A DNA stretch of 64,000 nt from Agrobacterium vitis (GCF_013337045.2 NZ_CP118262.1:1-64000); one strand, 5' to 3'. Shown: positions 8,250 to 17,830, counted from the stretch's first letter. Numbers and translations are program-made. Notes: a model not told the origin generated them from the sequence alone.

Positions 8250-9395
8250 TTACAATCCTGCAGCTTTGGTTAGGTTGATGCGGAAACGGTCACGCCGTCG
8301 CTGATACCTGCGAGTCATTTCAGCGGATGCGTGGCCAAGCTGTTTTTGCACATATCGCTCATCGACTTCGGCCGAGGAAGCGAGACCGGCTCGCAGCGAG
8401 TGGCCGGAGAATTTGAAGGCCCGTTCTATCTCGCTGAGATCGCCGCGAACGCCAGCCGCGATTGCCGAGCGTTTTACCAGTCGCGCGACTTCCTTATCGT
8501 TCAGGCGGTCCGCACCGACGGATTTGCCCTGACCCGTTACGCGGCGGAAGAGGGGACCGTGTGCAAGCTTGGCGAACTTGATCCAGGTCTCGATGGCGAC
8601 GACCGGACACGTGGCGTCGGATGAGCCGCGGCCTACCTCGACCTCTCTCCAGCCGGTTTTGCCGCGCAGGGTGACAAGCATGCCCTTGTCGAGGATTTCG
8701 ATCCAGCCGCGGCCGTCTTCGGTCTGATCTGCCTTGAGGTCGAGGCCGACGATCTCCGAGCGCCGCAGGCCGCCAGCGTAACCGATCAGCAGCATGGCGC
8801 GATCTCGCAAGCCTCGCAGAGTGCCTCGATCCAAGGTTTCGATGATGGCGATGATGTCGTCTGGCATGACCGCCTCCTTCTGGACGGGCGGGCGGGCATG
8901 GCTATTGCGGATACCGGCCATGACGGTGGCGATATGCCTGTCCTTGCGATCTAGCGCGAGGCCGCGTTGGGCAAAGTTCCAGGAGAGTGACGAGAGGCGC
9001 CGCTCGATGGTCGAGACGGAGTTGGCCTTGGCGCCGCGCGCAGCGGTGCCCGCGGCACTGCCGGAAGCGCAGGCCGTGATGTAGAGTCCTACTGTTTGCG
9101 GATGCGGGGGGAGGGGAGCGAGATTGGACCGCCGGCACCACGCGGAAAAATGCTTCCAGTCGGCGGCGTAGGCTTTGCGAGTATTGGCGGAACTGGCGGC
9201 TTCGACGTAGCCCCGGGCGCGACCAGCGAGGCTTGCGAGATGGGCTGGCGTCTGGTCCTGAACGGCGAGAGAGGTGAGGGGGCTTTCGCCCGACACCTCT
9301 GGCGCGGAAACATCATGCGACGCCGCCATGCTGAGAGATGGCGCTGAGGTCTCTTCGACGTGATTTTCGGTGTTCTGCTCGATGATTTGCGCCAT
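8250..9395 (-). CDS. Tyrosine recombinase (phage-integrase family), plasmid resolution type
   Basis: 381 aa: an N-terminal SAM-like core-binding domain (about 60-170) and a C-terminal catalytic domain with Arg in GGLRRSEIVG, Lys in LRGKTGW, HSLRAG, LGHAS and the nucleophile Tyr in TRRYQRRR. All catalytic residues are present, so it should be active. It is close to repABC and divergent from a DUF1403 gene, with a large lox-like inverted repeat 15 bp upstream. A dimer-resolving role like that reported for the R. etli RinQ recombinase is plausible but inferred. Confidence 0.92.
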   Translation of the reverse strand: MAQIIEQNTENHVEETSAPSLSMAASHDVSAPEVSGESPLTSLAVQDQTPAHLASLAGRARGYVEAASSANTRKAYAADWKHFSAWCRRSNLAPLPPHPQTVGLYITACASGSAAGTAARGAKANSVSTIERRLSSLSWNFAQRGLALDRKDRHIATVMAGIRNSHARPPVQKEAVMPDDIIAIIETLDRGTLRGLRDRAMLLIGYAGGLRRSEIVGLDLKADQTEDGRGWIEILDKGMLVTLRGKTGWREVEVGRGSSDATCPVVAIETWIKFAKLAHGPLFRRVTGQGKSVGADRLNDKEVARLVKRSAIAAGVRGDLSEIERAFKFSGHSLRAGLASSAEVDERYVQKQLGHASAEMTRRYQRRRDRFRINLTKAAGL

Positions 9396-9409
9396 TTCTC
9401 TATAATGAC

Positions 9410-9446
9410 AAATATGTCCGATAATGCAAGATTATCGGACGTATTT
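9410..9446. promoter_or_regulatory. Lox-like inverted repeat, candidate recombination site or recombinase operator
   Basis: Two 16-bp arms in inverted orientation around a 5-bp spacer (gcaag, 9426-9430). The left arm 9410-9425 and right arm 9431-9446 match in 15 of 16 positions; the inner ten bases (GTCCGATAAT/ATTATCGGAC) are perfect. It lies in the 124-bp gap between the divergent recombinase and DUF1403 genes. A 10-bp palindrome ATGCTAGCAT follows at 9479-9488. The geometry suits tyrosine-recombinase binding arms; repression of the two genes is an alternative. Confidence 0.65.
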
Positions 9447-9519
9447 CTACAACGACAGGGCGTGCGGTTCAAGTCGATAATGCTAGCATAAACTGCGCAC
9501 CTGATTTACACTTCGGCGC

Positions 9520-10473
9520 ATGGATTCACTCCTGCCCTCCGCTCCAAATACCCCTGCTTGGTCGCCCCGCCTACCGGCGTGGGCGCTTTCGCGCGGTCGC
9601 GAAATCAACGAGTCCGACGCTGCCTTCGCCGCTGGTATCGCCCTGAAATCACTGAACGATATGGTCCGCGCCGAACCGAAATGGATCGGTTGCTGGCGTG
9701 ATCGCCTAGCCCTCAAATCGGCCACTGTTGCCGCCAGAATGATTGGGCGCGACGAAAAAGAAAGCGCCATCCGGGACGCCGTTTTGTTGACCGCCGCCGG
9801 TGACGATCCCGGCCCGGCCGGAAAGCTGTTTCTGGCGACACGATTGCTGACGCGTCGATCCGGGACAATCACCACACCCTTCGTTAAGGAGCTCTCCACG
9901 CTTTTGGGAATTCGTTGGGACGACGGTCTTGCCGAGATCCCGAATCTGATCGATTCTGCAAGGCAGTCCGGGCGAGCAGCGCCTTTCGTCGCGGCGGACC
10001 TTATAGCGGCACTTTGCGCTGCCCGCCCGGATGCCGAGGTGCTGGCGCTGGGGCTCGCCGATCTCATCTTAGCGTACAAGCTTAATTGGCCGAAACCTGT
10101 GCCGCTGCTGCTCCCTGAGCGTTTTGGTCCGGCGTTCCGCACGATCGGCGGCCGCGGTCGCGTTAGGCCGGGCGAACCGGCTTATCCAAAAGCGATCTGC
10201 CTGGCGCTGGTCGATGGCGTAGACGCCGCACTTCGATCCGCCGTCGAGATAGACCGCTGCGCCGCACGACTGCTGGCCGTTGCGCCGAAGCTGCGCACCA
10301 AGAGAGCTGAGCCCGTTATCCGCAGACTCCTGAAGGAGGACGCGGTGCCTGCGTCGGCCCCCGGTAGCACACTATCTCGCTGGGCGGCCAATCGTCTGTT
10401 CGAACGGCTCGAAGGTTTTGAGGCGGTGCGCGAACTGTCCGGCCGATCGTCCTTCCGGATCTTTGGGTTGTGA
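9520..10473 (+). CDS. DUF1403 family protein
   Basis: 317 aa, matching the length and feel of the rhizobial DUF1403 family (LPAWALSRGREINESDAAFAAGIALKSLNDMV near the start, then Ala/Leu-rich helices). Function unknown. In rhizobial plasmids this family is often seen beside tyrosine recombinases, as here: it is divergent from the recombinase, with the inverted repeat between them. Its 3' end abuts a truncated tetR gene on the other strand. Family assignment is by recognition of pattern, not by alignment. Confidence 0.7.
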   Translation: MDSLLPSAPNTPAWSPRLPAWALSRGREINESDAAFAAGIALKSLNDMVRAEPKWIGCWRDRLALKSATVAARMIGRDEKESAIRDAVLLTAAGDDPGPAGKLFLATRLLTRRSGTITTPFVKELSTLLGIRWDDGLAEIPNLIDSARQSGRAAPFVAADLIAALCAARPDAEVLALGLADLILAYKLNWPKPVPLLLPERFGPAFRTIGGRGRVRPGEPAYPKAICLALVDGVDAALRSAVEIDRCAARLLAVAPKLRTKRAEPVIRRLLKEDAVPASAPGSTLSRWAANRLFERLEGFEAVRELSGRSSFRIFGL

Positions 10474-10517
10474 CCATGGCAGGATCCAGCACCGTTCGCA
10501 GCAAACGGCGGCCCGAC

Positions 10518-10697
10518 ATCCTTGTCCGAAAAATAATGATAGAGTTGCGACTTGCTGGTGCGACTGGCTTCCATGACTTCATCCAGGCTCATTCCAGCAG
10601 CACCTTTGGCATAGACGATCTCGGCGGCAGCCTCGATGATCCGTTGTCTTGTCGTCTCTCCCCGGACCGTAAATCCGGATTTTCCGTTTTTTCGCAT
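10518..10697 (-). pseudogene. Truncated TetR-family regulator (DNA-binding domain only)
   Basis: About 60 codons encode a TetR N-terminus (TTRQRIIEAAAEIVYAKGAAGMSLDEVMEASRTSKSQLYHYFSDKD) from an ATG at 10697 with a good ggagatc site. Family homology stops right after the FSDKD motif, and the frame then runs antisense into the 3' end of the DUF1403 gene. The ligand-binding domain is missing. The recombinase/DUF1403 segment probably replaced it. The first 60 codons show no stop or frameshift. Confidence 0.8.
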
Positions 10698-10712
10698 GGT
10701 GATCTCCAAAAT

Positions 10713-10762
10713 TGGACTAGACAGTCCAGTATCCTTCTATCAAGACTGGACCGTTCAGTCCA
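10713..10762. promoter_or_regulatory. Two TetR-type operators
   Basis: Two 16-bp inverted repeats: TGGACT-agac-AGTCCA at 10713-10728 (perfect 6-bp arms) and TGGACC-gttc-AGTCCA at 10747-10762 (one mismatch), 34 bp apart centre to centre. They fill the gap between the truncated tetR and the peroxiredoxin gene. This is a normal divergent TetR control region whose own regulator is now broken. Confidence 0.8.
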
Positions 10763-10779
10763 TAAAGGAAGTCATCTTC

Positions 10780-11268
10780 ATGCCAATGCTTCAGAACGAC
10801 CAGACCTTTCCAGACATCGAAATTCCCGCCGTCGGTGGCGGCGTCATCCATCTTCCAAGCGATCTTGGCGGGTCATACGGCGTCGTGCTCATCTACCGTG
10901 GACATTGGTGCCCTTTCTGCAATGAGCAAGTGGCGGCTTTTGTCGCGGCAAGCGACGCGCTTCAGAAAGAGGGCATCAAGGTCGTGGCGTTTTCCGTCGA
11001 TGACGAAGCCGAGACGAAAGACTTCATTGCAAAGCACGCTATCCCCTTCAAGATGGGGCATTCGGCAGATCTTGAAGCAATCGTTGCGGCTGTCGGCGCC
11101 TATCAGAACAACGCCCCGGCACGCGGCCGCTTTCTCGAAAACACCGGCTTCGTGCTCGCGCCCGACGGCAGCGTCGTCAATGCCGTCTATTCCAGCCGGG
11201 CGATCGGCCGGCTCGTTCCCAGCGACGTCATTCGCCTCGTCGCCTTCATGAAGTCATTGAAAAAATAA
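10780..11268 (+). CDS. Peroxiredoxin-like AhpC/TSA protein
   Basis: 162-aa thioredoxin-fold protein. The start at 10780 follows aaggaag and gives MPMLQNDQTFPDIEIPAVGGGVIHLPSD. The active-site region is YRGHWCPFCNEQV: a CxxC in place of the single peroxidatic Cys of classical peroxiredoxins, seen in peroxiredoxin-like members of the AhpC/TSA family. Likely peroxide or electrophile defence in the cytoplasm. Two TetR-type operators precede it. Confidence 0.85.
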   Translation: MPMLQNDQTFPDIEIPAVGGGVIHLPSDLGGSYGVVLIYRGHWCPFCNEQVAAFVAASDALQKEGIKVVAFSVDDEAETKDFIAKHAIPFKMGHSADLEAIVAAVGAYQNNAPARGRFLENTGFVLAPDGSVVNAVYSSRAIGRLVPSDVIRLVAFMKSLKK

Positions 11269-11345
11269 GAAGTGGGCTGGGCCAGATCATTCTCCGCTAC
11301 CTGGCCCGTGCGCCGATGGTGTCAGGTTTCCACGGGAGTGCCGGG

Positions 11346-12272
11346 TCACTCACCCCGATGATCGCCATGTCCGGCGAGTAGGTCTCGTGCCACTTCACTG
11401 ATCAGCGATCGCAGCCACCTGTGCGCCGGGTCATGGCGATATCGGACATGCCATGCCATCTCGACAGGGAAGGTCCCTAGATCGACGGGGGCCGGAAGGA
11501 TCTTAAGGCGAGGATCCTTGGCAAGACGATTGCAAATCAGGCGCGGCAGTGTGGCGCAATAGTCCGTGACGGCGATCATTTCCGGCACTGCCAGAAAATG
11601 CGTCACCGACACGGCAACGTCGCGCTTGAGGCCCTTCTGGTCCAGCGCCTGGAAAAGCCCGGCCCGCATCCGGCCCGGCGGAAGCACGTTGACATGCTTC
11701 AGACTTTCGAACTGCTTTTTTGAGATGCTGTCCCGGATGTCCGGATGGTCGGCGCGCACGACGCACGCCAGTCCATCGTCCATCAGGTGCTGCACCACCA
11801 TATTGTCCGGCGGATCGACGATGCGACCCAGCACCATGTCGGTCGTTCCGGACATTGCGCCGGTCTCGATCAGATCGTTGCCGAACGGGGTAAGGCGAAG
11901 CTTGATCCCGGCGGCCCGCTCGCGCAGCTGCGAAACAATTTCGGGCATCAGTACGAACTCGACGTAGCCGTTTGGAGCTAGGGTAAACAACCGTGTTGCC
12001 TCGGCCGGATCGAACTCCTGCTGGCCGAGGATCACGTCGTCCATACTTGCGAGCGCAGCACCGATCACCGGCGCCAGTTCCTCGGCCATTTGGGTCGGCC
12101 TCATGCCGTAACGCTCGCGGATGAACAGCGGATCGCGCAGCGTGTCGCGCAGGCGGTTCAAGGCATTGGACAGGGCTGGCTGGGTGATGCGGAGCCTTTC
12201 GGCAGCGCGGGTCACACTGCGTTCTTCCATCAGCGCAATGAAGACAGGCAGCAGGTTCAGGTCATATTTCAT
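11346..12272 (-). CDS. LysR-family transcriptional regulator
   Basis: 308 aa with an N-terminal winged helix (FIALMEERSVTRAAERLRITQPALSNALNRLRDTLRDPLFIR) and a substrate-binding domain of the NodD/PcpR-like branch (MKYDLNLLPVF start). Divergent from the DJ-1 gene 170 bp away; the gap holds ATAT-N9-ATAT near its start codon, a possible LysR site. It likely controls the downstream run of five detoxification-type genes. Effector unknown. Confidence 0.92.
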   Translation of the reverse strand: MKYDLNLLPVFIALMEERSVTRAAERLRITQPALSNALNRLRDTLRDPLFIRERYGMRPTQMAEELAPVIGAALASMDDVILGQQEFDPAEATRLFTLAPNGYVEFVLMPEIVSQLRERAAGIKLRLTPFGNDLIETGAMSGTTDMVLGRIVDPPDNMVVQHLMDDGLACVVRADHPDIRDSISKKQFESLKHVNVLPPGRMRAGLFQALDQKGLKRDVAVSVTHFLAVPEMIAVTDYCATLPRLICNRLAKDPRLKILPAPVDLGTFPVEMAWHVRYRHDPAHRWLRSLISEVARDLLAGHGDHRGE

Positions 12273-12442
12273 CCCGTTATATTGCAGAGAGTATATCTGA
12301 AATCAAAGAAATAAATTTCCGGAATGAGGTCTCGGCAGGCATGATCATCGTGTCGAAAGAGCAGCGATCGAAGGAAGATCGCAGCCAACACGAAACACCC
12401 GCGGCAGCTCTTGCCCAGTCAATTTTCGGAAGGATCCGCACA

Positions 12443-13135
12443 ATGAAAATTCTCATGGTTCTCACCTCACATGACGAACTCGGCAACACCGGCCGCAAGA
12501 CCGGTTTCTGGCTCGAAGAGTTCGCAGCTCCCTATTACGCCTTCCTCGAAGCCGGTGCCGAGATCACCGTCGCTTCGCCCAAGGGCGGCCAGCCGCCACT
12601 CGATCCCAAGAGCGACGAACCCGGATTCCAGACCGAGCAGACCCGTCGCTTTCATGCCGATCCCCAGGCGCAGGCCGTACTGAGCACCACCGTCACGCTC
12701 GACAGCGTTTCCAAGGATGACTACGACGCCATCTTCTATCCGGGCGGCCACGGCCCGCTCTGGGATCTGGCCGAAGACAAGGATTCGATTGCTCTCATCG
12801 AGGCAACCTATCGTGCCGGCAAGCCGGTCGCCTTCGTCTGCCACGCTCCGGGCGTCCTGCGTCACGTCAAGGCGGCCGATGGCGCACCGCTTGTCCGCGG
12901 CAAGAAGGTGACCGGTTTCAAGAACACGGAAGAGGACGGCGTGGGCCTTACCGACGTGGTGCCGTTCCTGGTCGAGGACATGCTGAAAGAGAATGGTGGC
13001 GTCTATACCAGCGGCGATGACTGGGGCTCCTACGCCGTTCAGGATGGCCTGCTGATCACCGGCCAGAATCCGGGCTCGTCCGTCGAGACGGCCGGCATTT
13101 TGCTCGCCACCCTCAAGGCTGCCAAGGCCGCCTGA
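12443..13135 (+). CDS. DJ-1/PfpI family protein, type 1 glutamine amidotransferase fold
   Basis: 230 aa. The start at 12443 follows ggaagga and gives MKILMVLTSHDELGNTGRKTGFWLEEFAAPYYAF, typical of the HchA-like glyoxalase III/deglycase group. The nucleophile Cys sits in AFVCHAPGVL, with Glu in the LEEFAAP segment and the FYPGGHGPLWDL loop. Cytosolic; expected to act on methylglyoxal or glycated products (family knowledge). First gene after the LysR divergent promoter. Confidence 0.9.
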   Translation: MKILMVLTSHDELGNTGRKTGFWLEEFAAPYYAFLEAGAEITVASPKGGQPPLDPKSDEPGFQTEQTRRFHADPQAQAVLSTTVTLDSVSKDDYDAIFYPGGHGPLWDLAEDKDSIALIEATYRAGKPVAFVCHAPGVLRHVKAADGAPLVRGKKVTGFKNTEEDGVGLTDVVPFLVEDMLKENGGVYTSGDDWGSYAVQDGLLITGQNPGSSVETAGILLATLKAAKAA

Positions 13136-13265
13136 TCGCGGCGGATCATCCTCAAGCTCAAGCTTGAGTCACCTGCCATCTTGGTTCGGGGACAGACCTT
13201 GTCGTCTGTCGGGAACCGGGGCCGTCCCCGGACCAAGCTGCATCCCTTTGCCCTGGAGAATAGCG

Positions 13266-14549
13266 ATGACGCACATGCTTCCTGCCCCATCATTCGTCCG
13301 CAATCATGTCATGACCAGGGAACCGGCAGTTGTGGAGACAGATGCTCACAGCGACCAGGAGAAGCTCGCGCCACTATCTTTCGCCGCGACCGTTGCCGTG
13401 ATTGTGCTGGTGGCGATCGACCTGCGGCCGGAAATCGTGTCGATAGGACCGTTGCTGCCGCATATCCGTGAGGAATTCGGCATCTCCAATACACAGGCTT
13501 CGTTATTGACGGCCATCCCGGCGATGTTGATGGGTTTGCTGGCTTTCCCGACACCCTGGCTTGCCCGGCGGTTCGGTCGCGACCGGGTGATCCTGATCGC
13601 CCTCGTCGTCCTGATGACCGCGACGGCAGGCCGAGCCTTTGCCGGGTCGATCGGCGTGCTGTTGTCCGCCACCGTCGGGGTCGGCGCCGGCATAGCGGTT
13701 ACCGGTGCACTGATCCCCGGTTTCGCCAAGAAGAGCTTTCCGAAACGCGCCGCAATCCTGATGGGCATTTATGCCATGTCGCTGGGACTAGGCAGCACGT
13801 TTGCGGCAGGTCTGGCACAACCGCTTGCCGATGCCGGCAGAGGCTGGAGGTTCGGTTCGGGCATTTTTGCGCTGCCCTGCCTGACGGCGATTGCAGCCTG
13901 GCTGTTGGTCGCCCGCGCCGAACGCGGCTCGGACGTTCCGGTGGCCGCAGCGCCAGCACCGGCGCGCCGCGGACTGCCTGTGCGCAACCCCAAGGCATGG
14001 CTGATCGCGCTCTATTTTTCGGCCAACAACATCCTGTTTTTCGGCTTCGTGTCGTGGACGGCACCAATGTTTCGGGAATACGGCATGAGTGCCACCACGG
14101 CCGGCCTGCTGCTTGCCAGCTTCACCGCCGCCTTCATGGTGTCGAACCCGCTTGCAGGCCTTATCAGCCGAAACGAGGACCGGCGCGGGGTGATTGCCCT
14201 GTTTGCGGGATTGGCTCTGGTCGGATCGGCTGCGGTTGCGATATCGCCCAGTCTGCTCCCGTTCCTGTTCATCCCCGTTATTGCCTTCGGCGTGGGCGGT
14301 TCTTTCACGCTTGGCATGATCCTGCCGCTCGACAACGCAGCTGATGCACACGAGGCCAATGCCTGGTCGGCATTCGTGATGGGCATCGGATACTTCACCG
14401 GTGCACTCGGCCCGCTGCTTCTGGGCCTGCTTCGCGACGTCACCGGTGGCTTCGCCATTCCGCTCTGGATCCTCGCGGCCGTTGCACTGCTGATGCTCGC
14501 CTTGTCGCCGTTCCTGCAACCGTCCGGCCTGCGCAGCGCGCGCGACTAG
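13266..14549 (+). CDS. MFS transporter, CynX/NimT-like
   Basis: 427 aa with about 12 hydrophobic segments. IDLRPEIVSIGPLLPHIREEFGIS in the first helix-loop and PWLARRFGRDRV match the CynX/NimT branch of the major facilitator superfamily (cyanate, nitroimidazole and related exporters). Chosen start ATG at 13266 after ggagaatag; a longer frame upstream overlaps noncoding DNA. Inner membrane; substrate unknown. Same direction as the DJ-1 gene. Confidence 0.88.
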   Translation: MTHMLPAPSFVRNHVMTREPAVVETDAHSDQEKLAPLSFAATVAVIVLVAIDLRPEIVSIGPLLPHIREEFGISNTQASLLTAIPAMLMGLLAFPTPWLARRFGRDRVILIALVVLMTATAGRAFAGSIGVLLSATVGVGAGIAVTGALIPGFAKKSFPKRAAILMGIYAMSLGLGSTFAAGLAQPLADAGRGWRFGSGIFALPCLTAIAAWLLVARAERGSDVPVAAAPAPARRGLPVRNPKAWLIALYFSANNILFFGFVSWTAPMFREYGMSATTAGLLLASFTAAFMVSNPLAGLISRNEDRRGVIALFAGLALVGSAAVAISPSLLPFLFIPVIAFGVGGSFTLGMILPLDNAADAHEANAWSAFVMGIGYFTGALGPLLLGLLRDVTGGFAIPLWILAAVALLMLALSPFLQPSGLRSARD

Positions 14550-14651
14550 ACCCCGCACATTCCACCGGCATTACCCAAGCTTTCCAGGGACGGCCAGCAG
14601 GCCGGCCGCCGGACAACCGCGAACTCCATTCACCAACTCGAGGACAAGATC

Positions 14652-15392
14652 ATGACCACAGGTATCGCAGACAAAGTCGTTCTCATCACCGGCGGCAGCA
14701 CCGGCATCGGTGCAGAGGTCGCCCGGACGCTCGCCGCAAAGGGTGCAAAGGTCGCCATTGCCGCCCGGCGTGAAGAAAAGCTGGAGGCGGTCCGCGCCGA
14801 GATTGCAGGGCAGGGTGGTAACATCCGTGCCTATGGCATGGACGTAACTGACAAGCACCAGGTCAAGGCCACCGTCGAAGCCGTGGTTCGGGATCTCGGA
14901 CGGCTCGATGTCATCATCAACAATGCGGGGATCATGCCAATCCGGCCGATGGCCGAGATCAATACGGACGAGTGGGACGCGATGATCGACGTCAATCTCA
15001 AGGGGACGCTTTATGGAATTGCGGCCGCCCTGCCGCTGTTTCTCGCGCAGCAAAGCGGCCACATCATCAACCTGAGCTCCGTCGCCGGCATCAAGGTCTT
15101 CGCACCGGGCGGCACCGTCTATTCCGGTACCAAATTTGCGGTCAGTGCCATTTCGGAGGGGCTGCGCATGGAGGTCGGCGGGGCCGTCCGTGTCACGTCG
15201 ATCGAGCCCGGCGCCGTGGAAAGCGAGCTGAAACTCGGCACGACGGGGACCGCGCGGGACACCGTGCATGACTTCTATGAACAGGCGATACCAGCCTCAT
15301 CCGTGGCCCGGGCAATTGCCTTCGCGATCGAGCAGCCCGACGACGTCGACATCAATGAAATCGTCATCCGTCCCACGGTCCAGGCGTTCTGA
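14652..15392 (+). CDS. SDR-family oxidoreductase
   Basis: 246-aa classical short-chain dehydrogenase. Cofactor motif TGGSTGIG near the N-terminus, NNAG at about 90, catalytic Ser in INLSSVAG and YSGTK (YxxxK). The Arg residues after the second strand (AARREEK) favour NADP(H). Good ribosome site (gaggacaag). Fourth member of the LysR-linked run; substrate unknown. Confidence 0.92.
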   Translation: MTTGIADKVVLITGGSTGIGAEVARTLAAKGAKVAIAARREEKLEAVRAEIAGQGGNIRAYGMDVTDKHQVKATVEAVVRDLGRLDVIINNAGIMPIRPMAEINTDEWDAMIDVNLKGTLYGIAAALPLFLAQQSGHIINLSSVAGIKVFAPGGTVYSGTKFAVSAISEGLRMEVGGAVRVTSIEPGAVESELKLGTTGTARDTVHDFYEQAIPASSVARAIAFAIEQPDDVDINEIVIRPTVQAF

Positions 15393-15460
15393 ACCTTTTC
15401 ATACGGGCGGCAACTCTTGCCCGCCTGCTTTTCCAATAAGACACCACAAGGATTATCGGA

Positions 15461-16225
15461 ATGTCTAGAATCATGAAATCTCTCGCAGGCGCAACGTTTC
15501 TGGCCTCGATCGCTCTCTCAACCGGAGCTGCCGCCGCTGCGGACAGCAAGGTCAGGAATGTTGTTCTCGTCCATGGCGCCTTTGCCGATGGCTCGGGCTG
15601 GAGGGCGGTTGCCGATCTGCTCGCCAAGGACGGCTACAAGGTCAGCATCGTCCAGCAGCCTGAAACAACGCTGGAAGCCGATGTGCAGGCGACACAACGA
15701 GTCCTAGACCAGCAGGATGGTCCCGTCGTGCTCGTCGGCCACAGCTACGGTGGCCAGATCATTACCGAGGCCGGCAGTGATCCGAAGGTCAGGTCGCTGA
15801 TCTATGTTTCGGCATTGATGCCCGAGATCGGCGACAGTTTACTGTCTCTCGTCAAGTCGAAGCCTTTGCCGAACGAGGATGTAAAGGCCACCAAGGATGG
15901 ATATCTCTACCTCGATCCGGCGAAATTTGCCGCCGATTTCGCCGCCGACCTGCCGAAGGAAATCTCGGCCACGATGGCGATCTCGCAGGTGTTCGTTTCC
16001 GAAAAGGCCTTTTCCACGCCGGTGACTAGGGCTCCTTGGCATGACAAGCCGACATTCGCGATCGTCTCGACGCAGGACAAGGCGCTCAATCCGGATCTCG
16101 AACGCTGGATGTACAAGCGTGCCGGTGCTGAGGTGACCGAAATCGAGGCGAGCCATGCGGTCTACATCTCGCAGCCGCAGGCCGTCGTGCGCGTCATCGA
16201 AAAAGCTGCAGAAAGTGGAAAGTAG
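15461..16225 (+). CDS. Secreted alpha/beta hydrolase
   Basis: 254 aa with a signal peptide (SLAGATFLASIALSTGAAAAADS) and an alpha/beta hydrolase fold: VLVHGAFADGSGW oxyanion loop, nucleophile elbow GHSYGG, and a late His in EIEASHAVYIS. Similar to the exported esterase-like hydrolases often annotated as salicylate esterase-like in rhizobia. Periplasmic; substrate unknown. Follows the SDR gene by 68 bp. Confidence 0.9.
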   Translation: MSRIMKSLAGATFLASIALSTGAAAAADSKVRNVVLVHGAFADGSGWRAVADLLAKDGYKVSIVQQPETTLEADVQATQRVLDQQDGPVVLVGHSYGGQIITEAGSDPKVRSLIYVSALMPEIGDSLLSLVKSKPLPNEDVKATKDGYLYLDPAKFAADFAADLPKEISATMAISQVFVSEKAFSTPVTRAPWHDKPTFAIVSTQDKALNPDLERWMYKRAGAEVTEIEASHAVYISQPQAVVRVIEKAAESGK

Positions 16226-16343
16226 GCGGCGGGAGAACCCGCATCGGGCTCGCAAGATATTTGCGTGCCCGATGCTTCAACGAAAATCGAATGCCGCCTT
16301 TGAAGCGGCCAATCCAGGCACGCAACGGATGCGAGACGCAATC

Positions 16344-16775
16344 ATGACAACCAAATTCGAAAACCTCACTCTTGTCGATGCAATGCGGGCCATTCAGGCC
16401 GCCGTCGCGAAAGCCGACGCATTCAGGGTTCCCTGTTCGGTCGCAGTTGTTGATGCCGGAGGCCATTTGCTTGGCTTTGCCAGGCAGGATGACGCCATGC
16501 CCGGATCGGCTGAGCTGGCGATCAACAAGGCTTATACCGCACGCATCTTCAATAACTCGACAGAGGCGCTTGGGAGGATCGCCCAGCCGGGAGCAGAGCT
16601 TTACGGCATTCAGCAGAGTCACGCGGGCAGAGTAGTCATGTTCGGTGGCGGCCTTCCAATCTGCATCGGTGGCGTCGTTGTCGGCGCAATTGGTGTAAGT
16701 GGCGGATCGGTGGCCCAGGATGTGGAGATCGCTGAGACGGGCACAAGCCTCTTTGTCGACAGGGCAACTAGATGA
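16344..16775 (+). CDS. GlcG/HbpS family heme-binding-like protein
   Basis: 143 aa from ATG 16344 (MTTKFENLTLVDAMRAIQAAV); an ATG at 16329 adds five residues. The pattern VAVVDAGGHLLGFARQDDAMPGSAELAINKAYTA and GGLPICIGGVVVGAIGVSGGS is the GlcG/HbpS fold. Members bind heme or act as small sensor/accessory proteins. Last gene of the run begun at 12443. Role here unknown. Confidence 0.88.
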   Translation: MTTKFENLTLVDAMRAIQAAVAKADAFRVPCSVAVVDAGGHLLGFARQDDAMPGSAELAINKAYTARIFNNSTEALGRIAQPGAELYGIQQSHAGRVVMFGGGLPICIGGVVVGAIGVSGGSVAQDVEIAETGTSLFVDRATR

Positions 16776-16898
16776 ACAAGGTGGCGGTTGCCCTCTCCAT
16801 CGCGCTGGTTCGAATTGGTTCAAGAGCGAAGAGGAACCAGAGGTTGGCGCCCGCCTCTCTATCGGGTGCAGACAGACGGTATGAAGAGGCGGGCGAGC

Positions 16899-17813
16899 CT
16901 ACGCCTGCTCGGCATATCGGTCGATATTTGTGTCGAGAAGTTCCAGCAACTGGTCGCGTCCGGGATCACGAACAGCTTTTGCCCAGGCTGCGGCAAGAGG
17001 CAGTTTCCGGAGTGAAATGCCGCCAACCGTCATGAGGGGAACGAAAGTCACCCCGGATACCGCGAGTTTCGCGGTCCAGCGGGGGACGATGGCAGATCCG
17101 ATTCCTGCCGCAACGAGGTTGATAATCGTTTGTTTCTCGTCAGCAATTTGGGCTATGCGCGGGTGTAGTCCGGCGTCCTCGAAAAGTTTCATGGTCAGGT
17201 CATAGCTGTGGGGGCGAGAGCGACGCTCTGGCACGATGAGGGGCTCGTCGCGCAGTTCATCGACGGAGATCCGCTCGCGGTTCGCGAGCGGGTGCGTGAC
17301 AGGCAGTGCAATAACGGGTGTTTCCTGCGTGAGGGTGCGAACGACCAGATTCCGGTTCAGTCCGTCTCGAGGTCGAATAAAGACGATATCCAGACGCCCG
17401 GCAATCAGTTTTGGAATGAGACGTATCGACTTGTCTTCGACAAGTTGCGTGATGATCCCGGGGAATCGCTCCCGAAAATCATGCAGCAGCGGCGGTATAA
17501 GACCTGCTGCAGCGCTGTCTATCGCACCTATGCGGAGCACGGTCGTCTGCTGAGTTTTCCTTGATCGAAACTCTTCCGCAAGTGTCTGGAGACGATGGAG
17601 AAGGGGCCTCACCTCCTCCAGCAGGGCGACTCCATCTTCGGTCAGGGCGACACTTCGGGTTGTCCGGGACATGAGGCGAGTGCCGAGGGACTCCTCCAAC
17701 AGTCTTAAATGCCGTCCCAGCGATGCCGGTAGCATTCCCATTTTCTGTGCAGCCCTACCGAAATGCAGTTCTTCGGCCGCAGCGACGAAGCATTTTAGTT
17801 GTTCCAGTTCCAT
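16899..17813 (-). CDS. ttuA: TtuA-like LysR regulator of tartrate genes
   Basis: 304-aa LysR protein ([44 protein letters not shown]) in the CbnR/CatM-like branch. Divergent from the tartrate operon, with a perfect 18-bp AT palindrome in the gap. The order LysR / MFS / tartrate dehydrogenase / MOFRL kinase / pyruvate kinase equals ttuA-ttuB-ttuC-ttuD-ttuE as published for A. vitis. Expected to activate ttuB-E when tartrate is present. Confidence 0.9.
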   Translation of the reverse strand: MELEQLKCFVAAAEELHFGRAAQKMGMLPASLGRHLRLLEESLGTRLMSRTTRSVALTEDGVALLEEVRPLLHRLQTLAEEFRSRKTQQTTVLRIGAIDSAAAGLIPPLLHDFRERFPGIITQLVEDKSIRLIPKLIAGRLDIVFIRPRDGLNRNLVVRTLTQETPVIALPVTHPLANRERISVDELRDEPLIVPERRSRPHSYDLTMKLFEDAGLHPRIAQIADEKQTIINLVAAGIGSAIVPRWTAKLAVSGVTFVPLMTVGGISLRKLPLAAAWAKAVRDPGRDQLLELLDTNIDRYAEQA

Positions 17814-17830
17814 GACATGCCTTTATATCA

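Noticed and set aside
16772..17035. 87-aa frame after the GlcG-like gene
   Set aside because: It is antisense to the 3' end of ttuA and has no product-like pattern.
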